From NCBI GenBank assembly GCA_020746105.1, contig CM036658.1:28545099-28609098 (forward strand): 64,000 nt of DNA. The letters run 5' to 3'. How positions within the stretch are numbered: the stretch's first letter is position 1; each line of letters opens with the position of its first letter. The position numbers and the translations under genes are program-made. Positions 25,273 to 36,800 of this stretch are shown here, piece by piece. The notes below the pieces were generated by a model, which worked only from the letters and a program-made list of their open reading frames with translations, was not told where the DNA came from and made no database searches. This DNA is from Trogon surrucura. Its lineage: Eukaryota > Chordata > Aves > Trogoniformes > Trogonidae.

Positions 25273-27526
25273 ATTTGAGGCATGCTCTTCATCACCACTA
25301 CCTACTGAAGTGCCTAAGGTATCCAGGAGCTGGTGACCGTACCTGGGAACCTGGTAGGTTTCACTTATGTTGAACAGAGAAAGGAGTCTTGTAGGAGATG
25401 TGAACATTTCCATCAGTCCCCTGAGAACTAGAATTGGTTTCACTGGTTTGGAAAAGAATCCTCCAGAATACCAATCAAATGGTAAGGATTTTCTTAAAGA
25501 CTCTGTATTCCAGACTACAAAAACATTTAACTAAGCAGTGCCAGCATTTCATTTTTATGGGCACCACATGTATTTCATATATTTATTTAATGTTTTATTT
25601 AGTATTTATTTTGAGTCCCTTGACAACAATGCCGCACAGAGGATGTGTGCAAAGTATAAACCTGAGCTGCTCCTAGTAGAATCTTACTACTGTCAAAAAG
25701 AGAACATTAGAAGGAAGGTTTTATGGGAATTACAGATATCTCATCTTATTATGTTTTCTTAAACTACACATATTGCAGCAGAACTGTTATAACTTTATAT
25801 AAAACAGAGCCTACAAATTCAGCTTTGACATTGGTCACCTTGTTATAAAAATACTAGTTCATACCACTGTCTTACTGAAGTCGAAAACAATTATTTGAAC
25901 CAGGTAGTACTACCTGAAGATTTTTGACAGTAGGTAGCTAACGACCTGGCCTAAAAAGCTGAAATCCAGGAACTTCCGTACAGCTATACTGTCAGTGCAT
26001 TCATGAGCTTATTTGTTGTACAGTGTGGGAAGAAAATGTTTCCAGACTCTCAAAGTAGGGGAAAAAAAGGATAAGTAACTCTACTACTTAGCTACATCAC
26101 TTAATAATCATATTGAAGATGAAGTTGGGCTCAAACCTGAGAGCCATGTTACTTAGAAAGTAAGAAGAGAAAGAATCTTTATTGCTGCTAGAGAGAAGGC
26201 TGCCAGAAATCATGCATCTGAATGCTCCAGAGAACACAGTTTTTTAATGTGCTTGGAGTATTACAATTCAAAGACAGAGGCAAATGCTGTACTCTCCCAA
26301 ATAGCTATTGATTGACTGATACACTTAAAGGATAAGGACTGAATCCTGCAGAAGGCCAGGGAGCTGAAGACAATCATGTAAAAAGAAAAAGAAATCCTGT
26401 TCTTTCCAAAGCTTCAGTATAGTACTTAAGGTGGAGGACATATATCTGGGTGCTGCTCGAACAGGGCTTTACTATAATAGTGGAAGCACAATATCTTGAA
26501 ATGTAGGAGGCTTAGTTTTCAAGGACAGATGTATATGTCACTTAGATTAACCTTGTAAACAATGGGCTTGAAATGTAGTAGATGATGCTTCAGTGAATTG
26601 AATTTCAGTGAATTGGTTTTTTATTAATAAATATTTGGTTAATACACAGAAGACTAAATACAAAATCTGGAAACTATTTTTGTTTAAGATTAATTAATTC
26701 CTTTTTGGGAAGGAGGGAAAGTGGCAGGGATATTGAATATTTACTTCTTATTTCTAGGATTTTTCTTATGTGGAAAGTTTTTGTGGACAGTATGGTCTCT
26801 CCCTATGTAGCCTACGGTGATTGATAGAGTATTTGTATTTGAACATAACAAAACCCCAAAACTTCCATGTAACATGGGCATACCTCATCGCTCCCTCATT
26901 TATTTTTGTTTTCATACACAGTTTCTTTGTCGTCTTTTACTCTTCAAAATTATTATCGTATATCCCTGGATATTCAGCTCTTCGGTCTCCCAACAAATCA
27001 ATGGAGCATAAAGCAAATATTTCTGTAACACTAATGCAGACTTAAAACTGACCTATCTATTGAAAAATGAGCAATGTCATAACACATGAAGTGCAAAGAA
27101 AATATTAATAGAAAGGAGGAGAGAGATAACTTTTAAACAGTAAACTAAAGAGAGGGTTGTTTCTGCCCTTGCTAACAGGAATGGTGCAAAGGCGGACTTA
27201 CTGAATAACTTACTTAAGAGCACCAGTGTGCATAAAGGAAAAAAAAATTCTTCAAAACTCTTCCTATTAAAGTCTCATCCATTACCTCCCATCTCATGGG
27301 AAGAAGACAGGTCTAGTGGAGGGGTGGGATTTGGGGGGGGGAAGCAGTTTTTTGTTATGAAGTGTGTTACCTAAGTAAATAGAAATTCTGTCTGGATCAG
27401 GAGAGAGGAAAATGTTATTTTCCTCATGGATTGCTCTTTTAATGTTGTGGTTTTGCTACTCTATGCAGAATACTTTACGTAACTTTCATCACAAGAAGCT
27501 GATTCAAAACAGATTCCCAGAAGAGA

Positions 27527-27820
27527 ATGTGCAATTATAATGCCAAGCTGAGTATCAGAAAATGGAAACAATTGGTTTTGAGGACTCCATTGCATCTGCA
27601 GGATTTAAATGCAATTGAAAATGTCATCAGTTTTTATATACAAGTAGCAAGAGACAAAAGAAACAAAGATAAAGTGATGCACAAAGTGGGAAGAGTCTTT
27701 AGGGACATTAAGCCAATTCAGAACAATATGGAAGTAATCAAAAGTCAGCCATCGGACCAAATAAGACTTCATAAAAGAAAAGTACAGACTAAAGCTGAGG
27801 CAGCTAGGAAGGCTGTATGA
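27527..27820 (+). other. unrecognised 97-codon open frame
   Basis: The frame starts with a true ATG and is rich in K, R, Q, I and V, ending in a basic helix-like tail (KVQTKAEAARKAV). Texture such as QVARDKRNKDKVMHKVGRVF is more protein-like than most chance frames here, and weakly recalls the basic linker between endonuclease and reverse transcriptase in LINEs. I cannot align it to any family. No ribosome-context or splice evidence supports it. It is most likely chance or a very old element. Confidence 0.15.
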
Positions 27821-28241
27821 TGGTAGATGTAGTGTGTTTACATAAGAGAATGAAAGATTACAAAATAAGATATGAAATAATTAGGTTTGGAGCTTTATTT
27901 TAGTTAGAATAAGCATCAAGAGGTTTGACTGCTTACTCAGATTTCCATGGTTTCAAGAACTTGAGAAAAAACCCTAGAAAACTGGACAAAGAATATACAG
28001 AAATCCTTGCACTTCCTTCTTTCAAATGACACCTCCTCCCCAAATTTCTCTCATATTTGTTAATGCTTCCCAGAGGTACATCAAAATTGAGAATGAACCT
28101 GTTTCTTTAAACTCCTTGACTCCCAGATTAGCACTTGAGCTATGAATTATGCTTTACATGCATGTGTTGTTCTTCCAGATTAACCTGGAATCCAAGTTAA
28201 AGACTAGTTAAGGAAGTATGTGTGTTTTTCTCAAGTGTATG

Positions 28242-28298
28242 GTCTATATCTATCTATGTCTATATCATCTATATCTATATCTAATCTATATCTATATG
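28242..28298. repeat. microsatellite, (TATC/TCTATA)n, interrupted
   Basis: About 57 bases are composed of TCTA and TATATC units with a few interruptions. It is a simple slippage-type repeat. Confidence 0.9.
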
Positions 28299-29369
28299 CA
28301 GACAAAGTGGAGACATAAAGATGAGGAAAAAGTAAAACATCCAGATTTTAGTGTGCTGCATTTTTCAAAGACTACAAAGTAAGAGTGGGCAGGATAGGTC
28401 CAAATATTAGCAATGTTTAAAATGCTTGATTAGTTGATAGAAGACGCAAATGCAACAGTTACAGTCAGAGTTGCACAGGAGAAAAGAAAACAAGGTGGAT
28501 TAAAAGTTCTACATCTGACAGAATCATGAATGACACCTGGGTGTTACAGTTAAGGCCCCAACGTAGCAGCTGTCCTGTTAAATATGTAATTAAGTTCTTA
28601 CAGGCTAAACCAAGACATCATTATGATCAGGAATGCTCAGTTCTCAGTCATCCTCACATCACCTTTTAAGTGCATGCCTAGAAATTTCCCAGTTTTTCTT
28701 TGTCTTCATTTCCAGGTCTTACCCCATTACAGAACTGGGACATGGATTCAGACATAGGATTTTGTTCTTTTTTGCTTGTAGTGACACAGCTCAATTTGGA
28801 ATGACAGCAACACAACTTTCGGGGCTGAAAGGAGGCAGTAGGAATCTGAGAATGTAAAGATGGTGCCTGTATCTTTTAGTAGTGCATGGACTTGGAGATG
28901 CCAAAGGAGTTTTATCCACTGGTCTCTCCCTCTTGACTTTTTTCAGACATTTGTCTTCCTTTCCTTTCTGGGATAGAGGCATAGGTCACTAAATCTTCTC
29001 CAGATGTAGCCGTATTTCTGCACTTCATGCTATCTTTGCGTTTTACTGTATGGAATGTGGTCTATCTATCCACAGCTATAGCTACTCCAGATAACACTGG
29101 TCTTTTCTGCTATCTGTATTTGATCTCTCCACTGACATACTTGCCAAAGCTTGTAGCTGACTCCGCTCACTACTACTCTTATAATGTCCTTTCTAATAAA
29201 AAAAATCTATATAGATGACAAAATTTGTGTAGTTGATGGCTTATCTTTTTATGGACAAATGTTGTGTTTACTTAACACTACATTAAAATTGCTAGGAATA
29301 TTTTTTCCCAATCCAGCACTGAATATATTGCATTGCTCTGTTCTGTACCTCGGCTAGTGTACCACTCAC

Positions 29370-29630
29370 GATCAGCTTTCACATCCTGGACTGGGGTTTG
29401 AACTCCAAGTCCTGTGTCACAATGGGTTGATTTGCATTGGCTTTCTGTATCACTAACAAAAAGAGAGAAATAAAATATTTTGAGGGTGACTCAAATCATG
29501 AGTTCAAATCAGGTGCTCTAAATTACACTGAGGAGGAATCCCTCTCTCCTGCTGCTGCCTATGTAAGGAGTCTATGGAGATCAGTGTCCTAAACTCAGTG
29601 CCTAAAATTAGCCAATGTCCGTCTTAAGAG
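29370..29630. mobile_element. possible relic of an ancient amniote DNA transposon
   Basis: The segment contains 'ggggtttgaactccaag' near 29392, 'gagttcaaatcaggtgctct' near 29500, and near 29570 'gtctatggagatcag' followed by 'cctaaactcagtgcctaaa'. Together these recall remnants of old non-autonomous DNA transposons that I associate with reptile and bird genomes. No terminal inverted repeats or target duplication can be delimited. The call is weak. Confidence 0.22.
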
Positions 29631-31766
29631 CATTTCTGCTGTGTAAGTGTACTGTGAAGTATGTAGATCCACTGTAAACACAGGCTCCCACAGTACTTTT
29701 TCTCAACAAGGAAAACGACAACTTCCTGTTGGAAGAGGAGGCACACCGGACACAGTTGCTGTAAAGCCTGATCCCTTTCAAGGAAATGTCTTAAACTGGA
29801 AAGAGACAAGCATCTGTAGGAGGGAAAATGCGGACAGCAAACACTAAACCACTGACGGTTTCCATGATCAGGAAAATGACGTTAGCTTCAAAGTGAGGCT
29901 GTCTTTCAAGCCTGCACATATTTCCATGGCTGTTGCCAGATACCAGTTCTAGGAATCTGTAAACAGCAAAGACCACATCTTAGATTTGGATTGGCTAAAT
30001 TACCCTTTCCATGAGGTCTTTAAAAGACTAGGAAGGAAGTTTAAAGGGATTATGGCACGTGAGTGTATTTGCAAAACATTTATCATAACTAAAAGTTAGG
30101 AATTTAAGCATGGGAGTTAAAGCAGAATTGAAGATTTTAAAGTGAAAGAGGACCTGTGGTCAACTGCAGCCAATTTTAAGTAATTTTTTGTGTGAGCTCT
30201 ACTTCGATTGCACTTGTGAATTTGTTGTTTATGCAAAACATGTTCCAGATTTTGCATGTCTGTGTTCACGGATGTTTAAAACCTATTCACCAGACACATT
30301 GCAGAGAAGAAATAGTTCTCTGTAGGTACAAAATACATTTCTGTTCTTTCATGTGTGACCCTGCCCATAGGGTCTGTTCATTTATATTTTCCACCACCGA
30401 GTATTTTCTTTTTTGTCATTGACTGCAAATTTCCATTGTGAATTATTGCAACTGTAGTTTATTTTACTTCTAATAAGTTTTGATGTCAAAATCAGTGACA
30501 TCTCTACTTAGTGTCTCCACCTTGAGCACTGTACAGTTGGGAGGTTTGTTGGTAGTCTCTTGAAAAAAATCACAAGGAATTAAAGAGGTCAGGAGTTGCA
30601 AGTAGGTGAAATATAAACTACACGGCTCAAGTCTGAGAAGAATTTTAACAGTTGTGAAACAACTGTGCTCCTGAAAAGTCCTGAGGACTCCCAAAAGACA
30701 CAGGACCCATCCGAATGGTCTTTATGTAGTGCTTTACCAAACAGACACTAAGGGGGCTCATTCAGTTTCAGGAATATTTTATGTGAAGTAGCCTTGAGTT
30801 GCATCATCTGCACAGCTGCAAAGTGGCAGGATCTCTGCAGATTTCGAAATATTTTTCCCAAATTGTATGATTCACAAGCACCAATTCTGTGAATCACTGG
30901 GGACTGGCTGAAGGCTAAGGGCATTTCATTTCTCACTGTCACACATTTGAAAAGCTAGACCTGGACTGAGAGTCATGAAAAAGTAATCACTACAGCAAAA
31001 ACCTGGGCAGTCATTTGTGGCTGATTTAGACTATTTTCTGAAATAAAGAGAATTTGGGAAGAAAACCAAAAGTGTACTGTATAATTCAAACAAAACTACA
31101 ACAAAATGTGTGTACCTAATTTATAAACTACAGAACAAAGTGCTGTATTCTAGTCTTTCTATTCTCATTTCTTTTTATCATTTTTTTGTATGTAAATATT
31201 CATAAAATATTCAGCAACAGTCTCATTATTTTTAACTAGAATATACAATGGAGACAGCTGTGAAGCAAAGAGTTTTCTGTCACACTCTACAGTCTGTCTT
31301 CAAAGGCATTATATGCTGTCTTTATGATTGAGAGCTGATTTTCCTTTTCAAGATCAGTGTGAATAATACCTAACAGTAATTACCAACAATATTCAAATCC
31401 AAGCTGTTAACCATTGCCTGCACAGTCTCTTATTTTTTTTTTACCCCTTCTTACGGTATTGTTCTAATTTGTCTTATATTTTAAATATATGACTGATTTA
31501 ACAGTCCTTTCCAAGGAACGCAGAAAAGACCCCACTGTTCGAATGCTTGTTTCCCAGGCTTGCTCAGTTTAGCCTGTTAAGGACAGGTGCTAACTTTTAT
31601 TAGACCCTGGAGAAGAAATGAATTTCCATTTGTTGCATTTCTCCCAGTCCTGAAAATTGTGAAGGCCAGCTACACAAATGTAGTTTCACTGGCTCCTTGG
31701 CATACAAAGAATCCAACCATGAACACACTTAAACACATGCTTCGCTTTATACACATGGATAGTCTT

Positions 31767-31790
31767 ATTGAAGTAATCTATTACTTCAAT
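31767..31790. repeat. perfect 11-bp inverted repeat, 2-bp spacer
   Basis: ATTGAAGTAAT is followed after CT by its exact reverse complement ATTACTTCAAT. It could extrude as a hairpin or be a dimeric factor site. No transposon context is visible. Confidence 0.85.
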
Positions 31791-33322
31791 CTATTTGAAA
31801 AAGAGAAATAAGCATGGGAAAAAAAATTGCATTTAGAACTTCTCAAAATCAATGCTACTATTATATTTTATAAGTATAATTTGATGAATACAGAATTTAA
31901 ATACACTGAAGAGTCTAAGAGAAGAATATATCAAGATGTTTCAGTAATCTGGAACCCACAGAGAAAATTCACTTCACATTATCTGTAATTTTGCATGAAA
32001 CCCGCAGTGCATTAAACATCTAAGTAATATGAAAAAAGGTAAAGACTATGCAAACACAGACTTACAACTACTTGCATAAAACTAGGAACTTTGTACTTGT
32101 TTGCTAAGGTAAATAAAAAGAAAATATAACCTCTCTGAAGGATTTGTGAGATAAACAGCTGACTCCTCTTTCAGTGATTATAAAATGAGTATGAAATTTA
32201 ATCTGACATATAACTCCAAGCCAAGAAGAAATTTAAAACATAATAAAGAATGTGAAAATGCTACTCCAAAACCAAAGGCTTCTGTGGCAGGAAAATCTGT
32301 GTGACTAGACTATTCTCAGTCAGAGAGTCTCGATGCAACAGCATCTGTAAATCCAAAGCCAAGTGCATAAATAACTGCCAAACAGCCTAACAAAGGAAGG
32401 ATCACAATAACAAAGATGGATGTTGGAAACATGTGCTGGGAACTCCAAATCAGGTCAGAAAGCATATGCCAATATTGAATCTGTGAAACAGCCACGAAAG
32501 TGAGTTAGACAGTATAGCAATCAATGATATACCTTTGGTATACGGTATTTAAAGAGAGTGTTAAAGATTGGTACTTAAAGAGAGTGGCTGTGCCAGGCTG
32601 GAATGGGTGATGCAGGGTGTTTTTAAATAGTTGCATTTCTGATGCTGCAGCAGGAAAGCTTGTAACTGAAAATCAATGAAGAAAAGAAGGCTGCAATTTT
32701 TATTTGGGGGGATATATGTGAATGTCTGTATTTAGACAAAATTTTGAATTGTGTAAGGACTTCTCTTTTAACTGTTGATGACACTGCTTCTCAAATGTTA
32801 ATATAATATGGAGCTAGATAAATGGATTCATTAGACGTTAATTTGGGGTATTTCCAAAAGACGGTTTTTATAATGATTGCATACATTGCTTGAAGAGTCT
32901 CAAAATGATACTGCTCTGCTTTACAAAAAGTATAGTCTTTCCATTAGAGTATCTTGATATAATGTGGATGGAACGAATGGTTTCCAAGTCATTAGCAAAC
33001 CAATGACATATTTTTTTTGTTTGTTTTCTGTAGCTGTTCACAGTATCTTGAGGTAGAGCTGATACTAGATATATACACTGAAAAACAGTGCATTGCTGGA
33101 AAAGATATACATCCAGAACATGTAATTTGCATTTTTGTCATTTGTTAGTACCACACCCAGTCACCTGAAGTACTGCAAGCAATCTGGGACATTTCTTTTG
33201 GACTTACGATAACACAGTATCTGACGTGTCTGAGACAAAATGAGATTTCTGTTTTCCTGGAATGCCCACATAAATATCTCAGCAAATGGGTGCAGACTGT
33301 CTCTTCTCTGAGTGTATGAGGG

Positions 33323-34230
33323 TGGAGAGGACCTCTAGAGATAGTCCCTTCAACTCCTTGCTCAAAGCAAGGTCAGCTACAACAGGTTGCTCAGGGCTGT
33401 ATCTCTCGATATGACAGATAAGCCAAGCCCTTAACTGTCTCTGTGGCCCTTTGATGGACATGCTCTTACATGTCGATATATGTCTGCACTACAGAGTCCA
33501 GAACTAGCCCAAACACATAGGCATGTCTTTAGTTCAGTGCTGCATGGAGGGGAAGGGTCACCTCTCTTGACCTGCTGGCAACACCCTTCCTAATGCAATC
33601 CCAGACATTGTGTTTCCTTTTCAATTTGGTGTCCACCAGATCACATAGGCCATCTTTTGCCAAGCTGTTTTTCAGCCAGTTGGCCACCAGTGTGCACAGG
33701 TACCTGCAGTTATTCTCCCAAAGGTGTATGGTTTTGTAATTTCCCTTGTTGAAATCCATGGCATATTTTGCACACCTGTTTCTTCAGCATTGTGAGGTCT
33801 CTCTGGACAACAGCACAATCATCTGAACTGGTCGGTCCCATCAGCTCCATATCTTCCACAAACTTGCTGACGGTGCACTCCTTCCCATCAGCCAGATCAT
33901 TAACAGCAAGATTAAAAGTAGTGGCTTAGTATCAGACCTGGGGGTGCACTACTATGGACTGGTCCTCATTTGGACTTCATGCCATTCATCATAGACCTTT
34001 GAGCCCAGCAGTTTGCTGTCCATTTCTGTGCCTGCTTACCTAGTCCATACTTCATCATTCTATCAGGGAGAATCTGTCAAAAACTCTTGCTGAAGTAAAG
34101 ATAAACAATATTCACTGCTACTATCGTCCACTAGCCATATCACTGTAGAAGGCCATTGGCTTGGTCGGGTGTGATTTTCCTGCTGTAAATCCATGGTGAT
34201 TACTCTCAATCACCTTCTTTAAGTTTCTGA
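33323..34230 (-). mobile_element. old CR1 LINE fragment, minus strand, with internal deletions
   Basis: Read on the minus strand this is CR1 ORF2, running from the reverse transcriptase core (about 34230) to the C-terminal region (about 33323). Plus-strand landmarks are 'gacctctagagatagtccct' at 33330 (antisense CR1 3' end), 'acaggttgctcagggc' at 33379, 'acctgctggcaacacccttc' near 33568, 'ggtgtccaccagatc' near 33627, 'tctctctggacaacagcaca' near 33798, 'aacttgctgacggtgcactc' near 33861 and 'catagaccttt' near 33990. The surviving frame 33529-33759 reads MDFNKGNYKTIHL, LVANWLKNS, LVDTKL and CIRKGVASRSREVTLPL, matching the post-FADD thumb region of CR1. A segment is missing near 33395-33400, and other parts are shortened. 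It is clearly older than copies A and B. Confidence 0.9.
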
Positions 34231-35501
34231 TCCTTTCACTCTGAAGGGCACATAAAGGTTCATAAACTTCACCTGCGTAATTATTATTAGTTTACAAGTG
34301 CTAGGATATGGACATTGTAAAATTCTCATGCCTGCTAAACTCAGTATTAAAAGCATGATTCTGATGTAAGAACACAGTCATGTGGTTAACCAAAATGAGA
34401 GCAAGATGAATCTCAGAGTTGATTTATACTTAGAGTTGTGTTTGGCATTGCAGTTTGGAGACTAGTTTTCTAACTTTTCAGGCTGACCAAATGTTAAAAT
34501 GTTTTGTTTCTCCCCTTTGCTGTAGACGGTAAATTGTTAGTATGATTCAGCAACTGAATCAGTGAAAGATTATGATATCTTCACAACATTGCTTCCCTAA
34601 TCTGTCTAATCAATGTGGCAGTATTCCTGAAAGTTGTTCTCTGGGCTAGCAGCAGAATGTGGTCTTGAGCGATGTGCGATTGCATGATTGCAACAGCTCA
34701 GGAAGTTACATTGTGAAGAAGAAAACAAATATTTAAAAAGTAAGATAAGTCCTGTTTATGTACCTAGGGAGCAGGTATTCATTTAAATAGTTTATTTATT
34801 GCAGTTATCTAGAACAGTCTATAAATCCATTCTATAAAAACATTGTCATATCTTCCTTCTCCCCTTATCATTTAAAACAGAACAATTAAGCTATATTGAC
34901 GATTCTTTTCTTTAAATATTTCTAACTGTGTGCAGTATATTTACAGATTGACTGCCAACCACCAGTCAGCAGTTTGGTGCAATGCTCTGCTCCCTCCATC
35001 TTGTATTTGATGACTTTATAAGAGTTTTTTCCCAAAACATACTTTCTTTTCCCCTGTATTTTTTACATTGTTGGAACTCATTGTCTGCCAATATAGTCAG
35101 GCATCTGTCAGAATTTCCACCTCTGTTTGGGGTTCATAATTCAAATATTCCCATTATTCTTCAGCTGAATGAACAGCAGTTACTTAGCCAAAGAAGGGCT
35201 TCCACAGCCACCCTTAAATGTAGGTTGTTTTCTTTTTAACACCCACAGTATTTGGACAAAAGTGTATTTTTTATAATCCAGAAACATTGAATTTTACTGG
35301 ATTTAGATTCCATTTTCCTATACTTGAAACTGAAATCAAGCTGATTTTTAAACTTCAAAATTTTGTTTTGAGAACTAATTCATATTGTTAGTCTTTACCA
35401 AGGTCTAGATAGCATAGTTTGAAAATGCTTGGGGAAAAAAAATTATTGAAATAAAACTATAAATGTCTATATTTTTATTTTGAGAGTCCCATGGTTTGGA
35501 A

Positions 35502-35525
35502 TTTTACTTTATAAGTAAAGTAAAA
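35502..35525. repeat. perfect 10-bp inverted repeat, 4-bp loop
   Basis: TTTTACTTTA and TAAAGTAAAA flank TAAG. It is AT-rich and could form a hairpin or be chance in AT-rich DNA. Confidence 0.8.
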
Positions 35526-36539
35526 AGTCTTCCATGACAAGGAATGCACAACTTGCTTTGCCTAGGGAGTTTTATTGATGTGACCTAAAGCCTTCCTCTG
35601 AGATTCTGTTCAGAGATCTGTTGTTAAAGAGCATTGTTATACTGCAAAGGTTTTCAAGTATCTTTGCAAAGCACTGTTACTGTTTTGGTGATCTTAGCAC
35701 ACTACTGTTATATTCCTGATATAGCTCCCGCCTTGAATGGGAACTGGCAGTTCTGTATTCTAGTATTACCTTTTCCTCAGTGGCATCCATCATTTTGTGT
35801 ATTGCTTCTGATAACACTGACAACAAGGTGTAAGATGTCACATAATGTTGTATTACAACTTTTATTGGAAATTGTGTATTGTAAAAGATTTGTGAGGCAT
35901 GAGGAGAGGGGAGTGAGGAAACACTCTGCTAGGAATGAGTATTTGTCACTTCACTGGGTGTTTGAGAAGTATAGAAAGAAAAGTGAGTTCACCCTCAACC
36001 TTTGACATGTGGACTTCTTTAGAAGTGTTCCAGCTGTTGGACATACAAAGAAGTAGGCGAATGATCTCTTATGCAAGGACCGTGAAAATTTTCTAACTGT
36101 GGTATTCAGTCTGTATCCAGCAGATTCCTTCTGAACTGATGAAGTATGACTACAAAAAGCTGGTCGCTGACATCATGCAGCAAGCTATGCATGCTAAATC
36201 TGGTAGGGAAAAAAAAAACCAAACCAAGACATACTGCTGCATTGCTGTACTCCATTTTTTTAACAAGAAACAATTCTTGAAACACTGCAGTCATCCTCAT
36301 TTCTGAGAAGAGTATGCATAGCGATAGTCTGCCAACTGATCTTTTGCTCTGTCACAAGGTCTGCCTATATGTTATCTTTCTTTAAAACAGCAGAAGGTGC
36401 TGACTGTCTTAATTCTGTCATCCATTGCCCACCTGGTTGGCTGTAGGCTTTGTTGGGAGAGGGACTGTTTTACTTTCTTGAATCTAAAGTAAATGCAGGT
36501 GATAAAAATTCATAAATATGCCCAGACATCAACACTGTA

Positions 36540-36800
36540 AAGCTGAGAGTGGAGGCAGATCCAGCAGAGTAGTTGGGTCAGGGAGCACCGAGGATCAGGA
36601 CAAGGAAGGCAAGGTGCAGGAGCCAGGGCGAGCAGTGGGGTACGTGGCACCATGCCTGCACTGAGAGGGTGACCAGGTCAGGAGGCCAGATCAGAGTTGT
36701 TGGGGTGTGCTTCGGGCTCTGAGGGCAATGGTCAGCCCACAGGCACAATGCCCGAGTGAGTGAGTACAGCACGTGTCTCCCTAGAAAGAGAGACAGAGGT
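36540..36800. other. GC-rich patch, purine-biased on the plus strand
   Basis: About 260 bases stand out from AT-rich flanks. The segment is G-rich on the plus strand, with several GGTCAGG/GGGTCAGGG-like and GCAGGAGCC-like pieces that hint at a degenerate minisatellite. Open frames crossing it have no recognisable domain. It could also be a fragment of an LTR or an isolated conserved element. Confidence 0.35.

Larger units (their letters stand above)
25273..33322. other. AT-rich non-coding stretch with simple repeats
   Basis: No recognisable gene is seen. A TATC-type microsatellite lies at about 28.24-28.30 kb, a possible relic of an ancient DNA transposon near 29.37-29.63 kb, and a perfect palindrome at 31.77 kb. 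A 97-codon plus frame at 27527-27820 is listed separately as unrecognised. Confidence 0.5.

Noticed and set aside
29385-29410. 'ggtttgaactcc' as a tRNA B box
   Set aside because: No matching A box or cloverleaf could be built around it.
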